Shown here: piece after piece, positions 1 to 7,928 of the stretch
Numbering within the stretch: position 1 is the stretch's first letter
Layout of the letters: every line of letters begins with the position of its first letter
Source: a virus
DNA: 20,883 nucleotides
Virus record (IMG/VR): IMGVR_UViG_3300017917_001258
Span: 1 to 20,883 of that record
Strand: one strand, 5' to 3'
Made by a program: the position numbers and the translations under genes
The notes under the pieces: generated by a model
What the model saw: the letters and a program-made list of their open reading frames with translations, nothing else
What the model was told of the DNA's origin: nothing
The model's database searches: none

Positions 1-1
1 A

Positions 2-661
2 TTGTCAAACATTCTTTCTACAGAGATTCTTTCCGAAATCAACCGTGAAGTTATCCGTACAATCTACACAACTGCTGTTGCAGGTGCTCAGTATGGTGTT
101 ACAACAACTGGTACATTTGACTTAGACACAGACTCTAACGGTCGTTGGTCTGTTGAGCGTTTCAAAGGTTTGATTTTCCAAATCGAACGTGACGCCAACG
201 TTATTGCTAAGCAAACCCGTCGTGGTAAAGGTAACGTTCTGATCGTTTCTTCAGACGTTGCTTCTGCTATGGCTATGGCTGGTGTTCTTTCTTATACACC
301 TGCTCTGTCTGCTGACCTGCAAGTTGACGACACTGGCAACACCTTCGCTGGTATGTTGCACGGTCGTATCAAGGTTTACATTGACCCATACTTCGGTGGT
401 TACACAAGCAACCAAGAATTGGTAACAGTTGGTTATAAGGGTTCTTCTCCTTATGACGCTGGCCTGTTCTATTGCCCATACGTACCTCTGCAAATGGTTC
501 GTGCAGTTGACCAGTTCACATTCCAACCTAAGATTGGATTCAAGACACGTTACGGAATGGTTGCAAACCCATTCGCAACAGGTCTGACAACTGGCAATGG
601 TGCTCTGAATGCTCGTAGTAACGTTTACTACCGCATTTTCCAAGTTAAGAACCTGATGTAA
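2..661 (+). CDS. 23: Major capsid protein gp23, C-terminal part (5' end outside window)
   Basis: This is the C-terminal ~219 residues of a T4-like major capsid protein, which builds the hexameric lattice of the head and is normally cut at its N-terminus by the prohead protease. The frame is open from the window edge, so the true start lies upstream. Features matching the family include the stretch RRGKGNVLIVSSDVASAM near residue 75, the segment GRIKVYIDPYF near 120 and the C-terminal end PFATGLTTG...NVYYRIFQVKNLM. Codon use is richer in GC than in neighbouring genes, as expected for a very highly expressed protein. A strong terminator follows 30 bases after the stop codon. Assignment rests on recognised family sequence; only the N-terminal third cannot be judged. 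Confidence 0.93.
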   Translation: MSNILSTEILSEINREVIRTIYTTAVAGAQYGVTTTGTFDLDTDSNGRWSVERFKGLIFQIERDANVIAKQTRRGKGNVLIVSSDVASAMAMAGVLSYTPALSADLQVDDTGNTFAGMLHGRIKVYIDPYFGGYTSNQELVTVGYKGSSPYDAGLFYCPYVPLQMVRAVDQFTFQPKIGFKTRYGMVANPFATGLTTGNGALNARSNVYYRIFQVKNLM

Positions 662-690
662 TCAGAAGTCACCGTAGAGTGACAATTCAG

Positions 691-718
691 AGAGGGCACT
701 TCGGTGCCCTCTTTTTTT
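691..718 (+). terminator. Rho-independent terminator after gene 23
   Basis: A perfect 9-bp stem, AGAGGGCAC / GTGCCCTCT, closes a TTCG tetraloop and is followed by a run of seven T. It is a textbook intrinsic terminator for the capsid gene transcript. Confidence 0.95.
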
Positions 719-723
719 GTCTC

Positions 724-730
724 CTAAATA
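724..730 (+). promoter_or_regulatory. Variant T4-type late promoter (CTAAATA)
   Basis: CTAAATA sits 20 bases before the start codon of the next gene and directly after the gene 23 terminator, where a new transcript must begin. It matches the last six bases of the T4 late box TATAAATA, and the same variant occurs before two other genes here (16910 and 19009). A purine-rich Shine-Dalgarno (AAGGAGA, about 737-743) follows. The role is inferred from position and recurrence. Confidence 0.55.
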
Positions 731-749
731 GTGGATAAAGGAGATTTAG

Positions 750-1262
750 ATGACTGTATTAAACAGAAATCCACAAAACACAAGCCCATTACAACCAACA
801 AAATTCTTATTGAATTTTAGTCGCATCGCTACCGTACAATACTTTTGTCAAACGGTAAATTTACCTGGTGTAACACTAGGTGAAGTTGTTCGTGTTACAC
901 CTTTTCTTGATATGTATTCTCCTGGTACCAAATTAGCATATAACACTTTGGATGTATCTTTCGTTGTCGATTCAGAATTGGCCGGTTGGAAAAATCTGTA
1001 CAACTGGTTCACATCAATCGCAGATCCAGATGGATTTGAAAAACGTGATGGCAGCATAGAGTTGCAAACCAATAAACACTTTTCTGACGCCACACTTACA
1101 ATATTAAGTTCGTTAAACAATCCATTAATGCGCATCGAATTTACAAACTTATTTCCCGTATCGATGAGTGATATTCGTTTCGATACCACAGCATCGGCAG
1201 ATACCATTATTACCGTTGACGCAACTTTTAGGTATCAATCCTACAAATACTTGACAGCTTAA
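750..1262 (+). CDS. Tail-tube-like virion structural protein
   Basis: The 170-residue product resembles small structural proteins of marine T4-like phages that share the tail-tube (gp19-like) fold. Visible hallmarks are YFCQTVNLPGVTLGE near residues 30-45, a motif that recurs in these phages as YFCQ...(L/I)PG..LG, then TPF..MYSPGTKL, and a SFVVDSELAGWKNLYNWF segment near 70-85. It follows the capsid gene terminator and a late-promoter-like box, which suits a late virion protein. It may be a tail tube subunit, a tail completion protein or a baseplate-tube junction protein; sequence alone does not decide. Its last codons contain the -35 box of the uvsY promoter. Confidence 0.6.
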   Translation: MTVLNRNPQNTSPLQPTKFLLNFSRIATVQYFCQTVNLPGVTLGEVVRVTPFLDMYSPGTKLAYNTLDVSFVVDSELAGWKNLYNWFTSIADPDGFEKRDGSIELQTNKHFSDATLTILSSLNNPLMRIEFTNLFPVSMSDIRFDTTASADTIITVDATFRYQSYKYLTA

Positions 1263-1279
1263 TATTTTTATGTTATGAT
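1251..1279 (+). promoter_or_regulatory. Sigma70-type promoter for uvsY
   Basis: TTGACA (1251-1256) and TATGAT (1274-1279) are separated by exactly 17 bases. The -35 box lies inside the end of the preceding gene. The expected start near 1286 gives uvsY a leader of about 17 bases with no clear Shine-Dalgarno. The same TTGACA-N17-TATGAT pair occurs at 9799. Confidence 0.8.
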
Positions 1280-1302
1280 GTAGTTTTGTATTGGTTTATA
1301 TT

Positions 1303-1734
1303 ATGGAACTTGAAAAAATTCTTGAACAGTGGGAAAAAGATGCGGTCATAGACCAAACGGAACCGAGTAAAGAACTTATTCGTATTCCTTTATTACACAG
1401 TAAATATCTTAATTTCCTAACAAAACACAAAATGGCCTCGAAGAAGGTCAACTTTGATTATCTTCGTATGCGTAAGATCAAAGTGGAATATTATTCTGGA
1501 AAATTATCTCAAGAGGAACTTGAAGAGCGTGGATGGGAACCATTTCCCTTTACACTGAAATCCGAGATGAATACATATCTAGAGAGTGATGCGGACCTTA
1601 TAAAACTTCTGGAAAAAAAGGTCTATCATGATGAAACCATATCGGTCATTGAGGCCATTATGGGTGAATTGAAACAAAGAACATGGCAGTTGCGTGATTT
1701 TATTTCATGGGAGAAGTTTGTTGCAGGACAGTAA
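1303..1734 (+). CDS. uvsY: UvsY recombination mediator
   Basis: The 143-residue product matches T4 UvsY (137 residues), the mediator that loads UvsX recombinase onto ssDNA coated with gp32 during recombination-dependent replication. Shared features are the acidic N-terminus, VIDQTEPSKELIRIPLLHSKYLNFL near 15-45 corresponding to T4 VFIDST...LYSKWL, the conserved KVEYYSGKL near 65-75, the SEM(N/K)T segment near 90 and a C-terminus ending in a W/F-rich helix and FVAGQ (T4 FEAGK). I place the start at the ATG at 1303 rather than the upstream TTG because the protein then begins MELEKIL like T4 MRLEDLQ. uvsW lies two genes downstream, as in T4, with one ORF between them. Confidence 0.85.
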   Translation: MELEKILEQWEKDAVIDQTEPSKELIRIPLLHSKYLNFLTKHKMASKKVNFDYLRMRKIKVEYYSGKLSQEELEERGWEPFPFTLKSEMNTYLESDADLIKLLEKKVYHDETISVIEAIMGELKQRTWQLRDFISWEKFVAGQ

Positions 1735-1752
1735 CGGTCAAATACGTCTTTT

Positions 1753-1760
1753 TATAAATA
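1753..1760 (+). promoter_or_regulatory. T4-type late promoter TATAAATA
   Basis: An exact TATAAATA lies 19 bases before the next start codon, followed by a strong Shine-Dalgarno (AAAAGGAG). This is the consensus box recognised by gp55-bearing RNA polymerase with the clamp. T4 homing endonuclease genes commonly carry their own late promoter, in line with the gene that follows. Confidence 0.8.
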
Positions 1761-1778
1761 CTCCAAAAAGGAGTTATT

Positions 1779-2216
1779 ATGGAAGATTTTTTAGACAGTT
1801 TAAAAGAATCAAAATTTGTTTTGGATAAAGAATCTATAATAGAACAAAGAGATTTGTATATTATGGATGCATTGAAAAGAAATTCAACAATCGTTGAGTG
1901 CCCTCACTGTAAAGTTACTGGTAATGAACCAAATATGTTAAGATGGCATTTTCAAAATTGTGAAACAAAATTAAGGTCTTGTGAACAGTGTAACAAAACA
2001 ATACCTAGACAAGGAATAAAACCATTTTTATACGATGCCAAAAAATATTGTAACAGAAAATGTTACATGGAAAGTAAAAAAGGTAAACCACCTATTGTTA
2101 TGACGGATGAGGTTAAGCAAAAATTATCTAAAATTGCATTATCACAAAGTAAAGAGAGAAGTGAAAGAATGAAAAAAATTAGACCATGGAATATTAAATG
2201 GAAAAAGAACACATAG
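1779..2216 (+). CDS. Zinc-ribbon protein, probable homing-endonuclease relative
   Basis: The 145-residue product is not a known T4 core protein. It contains a finger-like CPHC...H...C cluster near residues 41-60 and a ribbon CEQC...KYCNRKC near 68-95. The second ribbon matches one in the HNH endonuclease encoded at 18450 (CLFC...KYCDVKC). The C-terminus (MTDEVKQKLSKIALSQSKERSE..) resembles NUMOD3-type DNA-binding motifs of homing endonucleases. No complete HNH or GIY-YIG catalytic domain is visible, so it may be a remnant or a DNA-binding part of a mobile gene. It has its own late promoter, sits between uvsY and uvsW, and overlaps the start of uvsW by 19 bases, consistent with later insertion. 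Confidence 0.5.
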   Translation: MEDFLDSLKESKFVLDKESIIEQRDLYIMDALKRNSTIVECPHCKVTGNEPNMLRWHFQNCETKLRSCEQCNKTIPRQGIKPFLYDAKKYCNRKCYMESKKGKPPIVMTDEVKQKLSKIALSQSKERSERMKKIRPWNIKWKKNT

Positions 2217-3697
2217 AATTTATAAAAGTGAATGAAGTGTTTTTAAAATTAAAAACAGAAAAACATATTTTACAAGAACTTTCAGAACATTTTACTTTTT
2301 TTGTTCCAGGTCATCAGTTTACACCAGCATTTAGAAATAAAATTTGGGACGGCCGCATAAGGTTGTTAAACCTACAAACGCAACAAATTTATATTGGCCT
2401 ATTAAATTATATTGTTGAGTTTTGTCAAGAACGTGATTATACATACACACATAATTTCGTAGAGGACGAATTTAGTATATACCATGCAACGAAATTCACA
2501 GAATTGTTGAATTTGCACTCACAGAATAGACCAATCGAAGTTCGTGAACACCAGATGAATGCGTTTGTTCACGCCATGCAGAGTCGCCGAGCATTACTTG
2601 TTTCACCCACGGCTTCTGGTAAATCCCTCATCATCTATCTATTGTTTCGGCAGTTGTTAGATTACCAAAATCTTAAAGGTTTAATTATCGTACCAACAAC
2701 TTCTCTGGTCGAACAACTATATTCAGATTTCAAAGATTACTCTTCACACAACGGTTTTGACGTTGAGAATACCGTACACAGAGTTTATCAGGGCAAAGAT
2801 AAACAATCAGACAAAAAACTTGTGATATCAACATGGCAATCTCTGTATCAGATGCCCAAAGAATACTTTGAACAGTACGATTATGTGATTGGTGATGAAG
2901 CCCATTTGTTTAAGGCACAATCATTGACAACGATTATGACTTCTGCCATCAATACCAAATACCGTATTGGATTGACTGGAACGTTGGATGGCACAAAAAC
3001 TCACAAATTAGTATTGGAGGGTCTATTTGGACCTGTCGAGAAAGTTGTAACAACAAAAGAACTGATTGACAAGAAACAATTAGCAGATTTTGAAATCAAA
3101 TGCCTGGTATTAAAACATGGTGAAGATATTGCAGATGAAATGAAAGACTGTACATATCAAGAAGAGATTGAATACCTTATTACATGTGAACAAAGAAACA
3201 AGTTTATCAAAAATCTTGCAGTAAGTTTAGGCACAAATACCTTAGTTTTATATCAAATGGTTGAAAAACATGGTCGGATATTGTATGATATGATACGTAA
3301 TACAGAGAAGATTGGCAATAGAAAAGTTTTCTTTGTACACGGAGGGGTAGAAACTGAGGATAGAGAGGCCATACGGAGCATAATGGAGAAAGAAAATGAT
3401 GCAATTGTTGTGGCTAGTTTTGGCACTTTTTCTACTGGAATTAACATTAGGAATCTGCATAACATTATTTTTGCGTCACCATCTAAATCAAGAGTGCGAA
3501 ATTTGCAATCGATTGGGCGAGGCTTACGACAGTCTGATAGTAAAGATAAAGCAACGCTTTATGATATAGCAGATGATTTACGTCACAAAAAACACATGAA
3601 CTTCACACTAAGACATTTCGTTGAACGAGTCAAGATATATACTGAAGAGAAGTTCCCTTTTAAAATTTACAACATAGGGATTAAAAATGGAAAATAA
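2198..3697 (+). CDS. uvsW: UvsW DNA/RNA helicase
   Basis: The 499-residue product matches T4 UvsW, the superfamily 2 helicase that unwinds R-loops and branched DNA and switches the phage from origin-dependent to recombination-dependent replication. The N-terminal domain contains the family motif FRNKIWDGRIRLL near 43-55. The helicase core shows SPTASGKS (residues 136-143, Walker A), VPTTSLVEQ (motif Ia), DEAH (233-236, Walker B), GLTGTL (motif III) and the C-terminal QSIGRGLRQ (motif VI). Length agrees with T4 (about 500). The start overlaps the previous ORF by 19 bases. The next gene overlaps its end by 11 bases, suggesting translational coupling. Confidence 0.95.
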   Translation: MEKEHIEFIKVNEVFLKLKTEKHILQELSEHFTFFVPGHQFTPAFRNKIWDGRIRLLNLQTQQIYIGLLNYIVEFCQERDYTYTHNFVEDEFSIYHATKFTELLNLHSQNRPIEVREHQMNAFVHAMQSRRALLVSPTASGKSLIIYLLFRQLLDYQNLKGLIIVPTTSLVEQLYSDFKDYSSHNGFDVENTVHRVYQGKDKQSDKKLVISTWQSLYQMPKEYFEQYDYVIGDEAHLFKAQSLTTIMTSAINTKYRIGLTGTLDGTKTHKLVLEGLFGPVEKVVTTKELIDKKQLADFEIKCLVLKHGEDIADEMKDCTYQEEIEYLITCEQRNKFIKNLAVSLGTNTLVLYQMVEKHGRILYDMIRNTEKIGNRKVFFVHGGVETEDREAIRSIMEKENDAIVVASFGTFSTGINIRNLHNIIFASPSKSRVRNLQSIGRGLRQSDSKDKATLYDIADDLRHKKHMNFTLRHFVERVKIYTEEKFPFKIYNIGIKNGK

Positions 3698-4058
3698 CAT
3701 CAGGATTGTACGATTCAAAGATGGCATAGATGTTATTTGTAAAATAACAGTAGAAGAAGAATTGGGTAGTATCGACATTGAAGACCCAATGGAATTCCAG
3801 GTGCGCAACGCAAATCTGATGATTCAACAGTGGTTACCTATTGCTGTCGCTAAAGAAAACAAAGTCAGAGTCAGAATTAACGATGTACTCTGCATCTATG
3901 AACCTAACAATTCTTTTCAAGAATACTACGAGGGTTTGATCTCTAATATAAACTCTATTGTCGAAAACAACGATGTGAAAAATGCTTCAGTGGAGAAAAT
4001 CAAAGAATTGATTGAAGCTCTGGAAGAATCATCGAACACTGGTACCTTGGTACACTAA
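3687..4058 (+). CDS. Conserved small phage protein, possible Sm-like fold
   Basis: The 123-residue product begins MENNIRIVRFKDGIDVICKI, with alternating beta-like stretches (IRIVRFKDG.DVICKI..., IEDPMEFQV, VRVRINDVLCIYEPN), followed by a helical C-terminal tail rich in Glu, Asn and Lys. Short proteins of this pattern (a 'vr..dG..vi......g.i.i.dP..' beta barrel) are common in marine T4-like phages and have been likened to Sm-like folds. Function is unknown. It overlaps the uvsW stop and is followed by gene 55, so it belongs to the recombination and late-transcription block. The fold call is a guess from pattern only. Confidence 0.6.
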   Translation: MENNIRIVRFKDGIDVICKITVEEELGSIDIEDPMEFQVRNANLMIQQWLPIAVAKENKVRVRINDVLCIYEPNNSFQEYYEGLISNINSIVENNDVKNASVEKIKELIEALEESSNTGTLVH

Positions 4059-4108
4059 TATTAATATTCTCGGGGCTACATGCCGCACTCTACAGATTGT
4101 CAAGCCCT

Positions 4109-4134
4109 TTGTCAACAACTTTTTATGGTATACT
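4109..4134 (+). promoter_or_regulatory. Possible extended -10 promoter at gene 55
   Basis: TGGTATACT (4126-4134) reads as an extended -10 (TGnTATACT) with a poor -35 candidate (TTGTCA at 4109, spacer only 14). It lies just 3 bases before the gene 55 start codon, so any transcript from it would be leaderless or begin inside the gene. It may be cryptic; an upstream transcript may supply gene 55. Confidence 0.35.
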
Positions 4135-4137
4135 TGA

Positions 4138-4677
4138 ATGAACAAACCTAGACACTACATTAATAATGAAGATTTCCTTAAGGCGCTCGTAGAGTACAAA
4201 GAGAAGAAAGCCAAAGCTAGAGAAGAAGGAAGGCCTGATCCTTCTATACCAAATTATATCGGTGAGTGCTTCATGAAGATTGCTGAAGGTTTGTCACACA
4301 AGCCAAACTTCATTAACTACCCTCACCGAGAAGACATGATTGGAGACGGTATTGAAAACTGTCTGATGTACTTCGAAAACTTCGATGCCACCAAATCTAA
4401 AAATCCATTTGCATATTTTACACAGGTAATCTACTTCGCATTTCTCCGCAGGATTCAAAAAGAAAAGAAACAACTATATGTCAAGTATAAATCTACCGAA
4501 ATGATTGGTGTACTTGATGAGTTTGAGATGATGGAATTTGAAGATGGGACTAGTAAACAGTTTGAACTTTATGATAACATTGCAGAGTTCATTGAGAACT
4601 ATGAAGAAAGTCGAAAAAACAAAAAGGCAGAAAAGGTAGTTCCAAAAAAAGGTGTTGAAAAATTTATGGAAGAATGA
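4138..4677 (+). CDS. 55: gp55 late-promoter sigma factor
   Basis: The 179-residue product matches T4 gp55 (185 residues), the minimal sigma factor that directs host RNA polymerase to TATAAATA late promoters together with gp33 and the sliding clamp. Conserved features are YINNEDFLKALVEYK near the N-terminus (T4 YVNNKELLQAIIDWK), FMKIAEGLS...NF..Y..REDMIGDGIENCLM near 45-85 (T4 IAEGLS...NF..Y...EMIADGIEA) and NFDATKSKNPFAYFTQVIYFAFLRRIQKEKK near 90-120. The T4 alignment supports the ATG at 4138, although no Shine-Dalgarno is visible. A tail rich in Lys and Glu ends the protein. It acts on the late boxes listed elsewhere in this window. Confidence 0.95.
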   Translation: MNKPRHYINNEDFLKALVEYKEKKAKAREEGRPDPSIPNYIGECFMKIAEGLSHKPNFINYPHREDMIGDGIENCLMYFENFDATKSKNPFAYFTQVIYFAFLRRIQKEKKQLYVKYKSTEMIGVLDEFEMMEFEDGTSKQFELYDNIAEFIENYEESRKNKKAEKVVPKKGVEKFMEE

Positions 4678-4678
4678 T

Positions 4679-5140
4679 ATGATTATTTTAGAAGGTGTGA
4701 AAGTAATTGATCGTGTACAGTACAAAGATAACCGAGGTTATTTTTCCGAAACATGGAAATCTTTTAATTGGTTAATTGAAGATGGATTGAGAGGAGGCTT
4801 TAGGCAGTTAAACACCGCAGAATCGAAACAAAATGTTTTGCGTGGTATGCATAGGCAGGATCAAACAAAATTAGTTATGCCAATCTATGGTGAAATTTAT
4901 GATGTTGTTTTGAATCCAGAAACTCGCGAATGGTTCGGTATTAAATTAGACAATACGAAGTCGTTGCTTGTTCCTCCGCAATATGCACATGGTTATTTGG
5001 TATTGTCTGAGACCTCTATAGTTCAATATATCGTTGATAAACCTTACAATAAACAATTAGAAGAAAACTTCAAATGGAATGAATACGGTATTGATTGGCC
5101 AATAAAACAAAATATAATTTTATCGGAAAAAGATAGTTGA
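4679..5140 (+). CDS. RmlC-like dTDP-sugar 3,5-epimerase
   Basis: The 153-residue product is a cupin of the dTDP-4-dehydrorhamnose 3,5-epimerase family, which inverts C3 and C5 of 4-keto-6-deoxy sugar nucleotides. Visible family motifs are DNRGYFSETW (residues 17-26, substrate-binding Arg), LRGMHRQ (54-60, with the catalytic-type His), GEIYDVVLN (71-79) and PPQYAHGYLVLSE (99-111). It is shorter than typical RmlC (about 180). I use the ATG at 4679, one base after the gene 55 stop, because the protein then starts MIILEGVKVID like the family. It is an accessory sugar gene placed between gene 55 and gene 47. The phage may use it to alter host surface sugars or to supply a virion or DNA glycan; this is inference. 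Confidence 0.85.
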   Translation: MIILEGVKVIDRVQYKDNRGYFSETWKSFNWLIEDGLRGGFRQLNTAESKQNVLRGMHRQDQTKLVMPIYGEIYDVVLNPETREWFGIKLDNTKSLLVPPQYAHGYLVLSETSIVQYIVDKPYNKQLEENFKWNEYGIDWPIKQNIILSEKDS

Positions 5141-5145
5141 TAAAC

Positions 5146-6216
5146 ATGAAAGTTGCTATTATTACTGACCAGCACTTTGGTGCTCGGAATGATTCGGTTC
5201 ATTTTTTGGATTTTTACGAGAAGTTTTACCGTGATACCTTTTTTCCAAAACTACGAGAAGAAGGTATCAAAGAAGTATTGATTCTTGGGGACACATTCGA
5301 TAGACGTAAGTACGTCAATTTCTATTCATTGAAACGTACCAAAGAAATGTTCTTTGATGTACTTCAAGAAGAAGGCTTCGTTGTACATATGTTGGCCGGA
5401 AATCACGATACATATTTTAAAAATACCAACGATGTCAATTCTATCGACTTGTTGTTGAGTGAATATGGTAACGTGCATGTAATTGATTCACCACAAGAAA
5501 TTTATGTTGGACCGCATAAGATTTGCATGATGCCCTGGATTTGTCCGGAGAATTATGATGAATCTATGGAGATGATAAACAATACAGATGCGGCCTATTG
5601 TATGGGTCATTTTGAAATTGCTGGTTTTGCCATGTATCGTGGCATGCCATCGGAAGAAGGACTTGATCGTGGAATTTTTAGGAAGTTTAATCGCACTTTT
5701 AGTGGCCACTATCACCATAAATCTAGTGCTGATGGTATTCATTATCTTGGGAATCCATACGAGCTTACTTGGCAGGATTACAATGATCCTCGCGGTTTCC
5801 ATATTTTTAATATGGATGACGATGAGCTCACTTTCGTCCGAAACCCTAACTCCATGTTTCACCGGATCATGTACGATGATAGAGAAGAATCCATCACCGA
5901 CATTACGAACAAAGATTTAAGCTCTTACACAAATACATATGTTAAAGTGGTTGTAATCAATAAAACAAACCCATATTTGTTTGACAAGTTCATGAATAAT
6001 CTGTATAATGTCAATCCAATTGATATTACCATTGCAGAAGACTTTACCGACTTGACAGAAGGTGTAGATGATGATATGGTGGATCAAGCCGAAGACACCT
6101 TGACGATACTCAACAAATACATCGACAATATCAATGAAGAGAGTATCAACAACGATAAATTGAAAACACTAATGAAAGAACTCTACGTAGAGGCATTAAA
6201 TTCTGAACAAGCATGA
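5146..6216 (+). CDS. 47: gp47 recombination nuclease subunit (Mre11/SbcD-like)
   Basis: The 356-residue product is the calcineurin-like phosphoesterase subunit of the gp46/gp47 complex that resects DNA ends for recombination and helps degrade host DNA. The metal-binding motifs are all present: TDQHFGARND near 7-16, LGDTFDRR near 45-52, AGNHDTYF near 82-89, MGHFE near 150 and SGHYHHKS near 180-187. Length fits T4 gp47 (339). The ATG at 5146 gives the canonical MKVAIITDQHFG; an upstream in-frame TTG is less likely. Its TGA overlaps the ATG of gene 46 by four bases, indicating coupled translation of the two subunits. Confidence 0.95.
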   Translation: MKVAIITDQHFGARNDSVHFLDFYEKFYRDTFFPKLREEGIKEVLILGDTFDRRKYVNFYSLKRTKEMFFDVLQEEGFVVHMLAGNHDTYFKNTNDVNSIDLLLSEYGNVHVIDSPQEIYVGPHKICMMPWICPENYDESMEMINNTDAAYCMGHFEIAGFAMYRGMPSEEGLDRGIFRKFNRTFSGHYHHKSSADGIHYLGNPYELTWQDYNDPRGFHIFNMDDDELTFVRNPNSMFHRIMYDDREESITDITNKDLSSYTNTYVKVVVINKTNPYLFDKFMNNLYNVNPIDITIAEDFTDLTEGVDDDMVDQAEDTLTILNKYIDNINEESINNDKLKTLMKELYVEALNSEQA

Positions 6217-7928
6217 TTTTATTCCAAAAAGTTAAATGGAAAAACTTTCTCAGTACAGGCGCCCACCTCACTGAGATTAAATTTACCAAATCTCCAAACA
6301 CACTCATCATTGGCCAAAATGGTGCGGGAAAATCCACCATTCTTGATGCGTTGTGCTTTGGGCTTTTTGGAAAACCATTTCGTAAAATAAATAAACCACA
6401 ACTGGTAAACTCAATCAATCAGAGAGAGTCGTTAGTCGAGGTTGAATTTACCATTGGTAAAAAGAATTATAAAGTTGTGCGCGGTATTAAACCAAACGTG
6501 TTTGAAATTTACTGCAACGATATTTTGCTGAACCAAGATGCAGCTGCAAAAGACTACCAAGACGTATTGGAGAACTCGATTCTCAAATTAAATTTTAAGT
6601 CTTTCACGCAAGTTGTCATTCTTGGTTCAGCGTCCTTCACTCCGTTCATGCAACTCTCTGCGGCCGACCGTCGTGCGTTGATTGAAGACCTGTTAGATAT
6701 CCAAATATTTTCCTCAATGAATACTCTACTGAAAAGTAAAGTATCAGATGTCAAAGATAAATCTACCACAAACAATTATAATATTAGTTTGACGGAAGAA
6801 AAAATTAACCTGCAAAAGCAGAACATCGAAGACAATAAAAAACACAACGAGGAGGAAATAAAAAAGAAACAGGAAGAAATCGAACAATCCAATTCACAAG
6901 TGGAAAAACTTCAAACTGATATTGGATTGATACAGAAACACATTGATGTTCTGATGAAAAAAATTGCAGACGAGTCTATGGTAAGTACCAAGTTGAAAAA
7001 ACTATTTCAACTGGAAGCCAAGATTGAAACGAACATCAAAAAGAATGAGAAGGATATACAGTTCTATGAGCAAAACGACAACTGCCCAACTTGCCGACAA
7101 CACATCGAAGAACACCACCGAGAAGAGCAAGTACGAGAACGTAAACAAAAAGTCCTTAATCAACAAACGGGCCTTAAAGAAATTGAGACGGAAGTTAATA
7201 AACTCAACGAACGAGTAACACAGATTGAGGCAATCAATAAACATATAACTGAACACAACAACGAAATAGTTAGCCAGAATTCCACTATCGTTGCATTGAA
7301 CAAGTATATTACTAAATTGAACAAAGAAATCAAAGAGCTTTCCACAAAGAAAAATAATTTGGAAGAAGTCAATGAAAAGTTGAAGAAATTAAAACTTGAA
7401 CTTGAAGAGTTCATGAAGATTAAAGAAGAATTGATTATCGAAAAACACTATTATGAATTTGCTTCAACTTTACTAAAAGATACGGGTATTAAAACTAAAA
7501 TCATCAAACAGTATTTGCCCATCATGAACAAGTTGATTAACAAATACCTGTCTGCAATGGATTTCTTTGTTAACTTTAATATCAATGAAAATTTTGAAGA
7601 AACAATCAAGAGTCGGCACAGAGATGAATTCTCTTATGCAAACTTTTCAGAAGGTGAAAAGATGCGCATCGACCTGGCCTTATTGTTTACGTGGAGACAG
7701 ATTGCCAAGTTGAAGAATTCAACTAATACCAATCTATTGATTCTGGATGAAGTGTTCGATAGTAGTCTAGATACAGTAGGCACAGAAGAGTTCTTGAAAC
7801 TCATTCACGAAATGGGAACAGATACGAATGTGTTTGTTATTTCACATAAGGGCGACCAATTGTTTGACAAATTTAGGTCGGTGATAAAATTTGAAAAGAA
7901 GGGTAACTTCTCAAGGATTGCAAAATGA
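6213..7928 (+). CDS. 46: gp46 recombination nuclease subunit (Rad50/SbcC-like ATPase)
   Basis: The 571-residue product is the SMC-like ATPase partner of gp47. The N-terminal ATPase lobe has Walker A GQNGAGKST (residues 34-42). A long coiled coil of Lys, Glu and Asn-rich heptads (about 170-420) is interrupted by a CPTC zinc hook (291-294). The C-terminal lobe carries the ABC signature FSEGEKMR (near 480), Walker B NLLILDEVFDSSLD (near 506-519) and an H-loop VISHKGD (near 545). Length matches T4 gp46 (560). Overlap with gene 47 is ATGA; its own stop overlaps the deformylase start the same way. Confidence 0.95.
   Translation: MILFQKVKWKNFLSTGAHLTEIKFTKSPNTLIIGQNGAGKSTILDALCFGLFGKPFRKINKPQLVNSINQRESLVEVEFTIGKKNYKVVRGIKPNVFEIYCNDILLNQDAAAKDYQDVLENSILKLNFKSFTQVVILGSASFTPFMQLSAADRRALIEDLLDIQIFSSMNTLLKSKVSDVKDKSTTNNYNISLTEEKINLQKQNIEDNKKHNEEEIKKKQEEIEQSNSQVEKLQTDIGLIQKHIDVLMKKIADESMVSTKLKKLFQLEAKIETNIKKNEKDIQFYEQNDNCPTCRQHIEEHHREEQVRERKQKVLNQQTGLKEIETEVNKLNERVTQIEAINKHITEHNNEIVSQNSTIVALNKYITKLNKEIKELSTKKNNLEEVNEKLKKLKLELEEFMKIKEELIIEKHYYEFASTLLKDTGIKTKIIKQYLPIMNKLINKYLSAMDFFVNFNINENFEETIKSRHRDEFSYANFSEGEKMRIDLALLFTWRQIAKLKNSTNTNLLILDEVFDSSLDTVGTEEFLKLIHEMGTDTNVFVISHKGDQLFDKFRSVIKFEKKGNFSRIAK

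Noticed and set aside
5588-5920. Hydrophobic 110-codon ORF in another frame of gene 47
   Set aside because: Gene 47 is intact with all metal motifs; the alternative frame has no start signal of its own.
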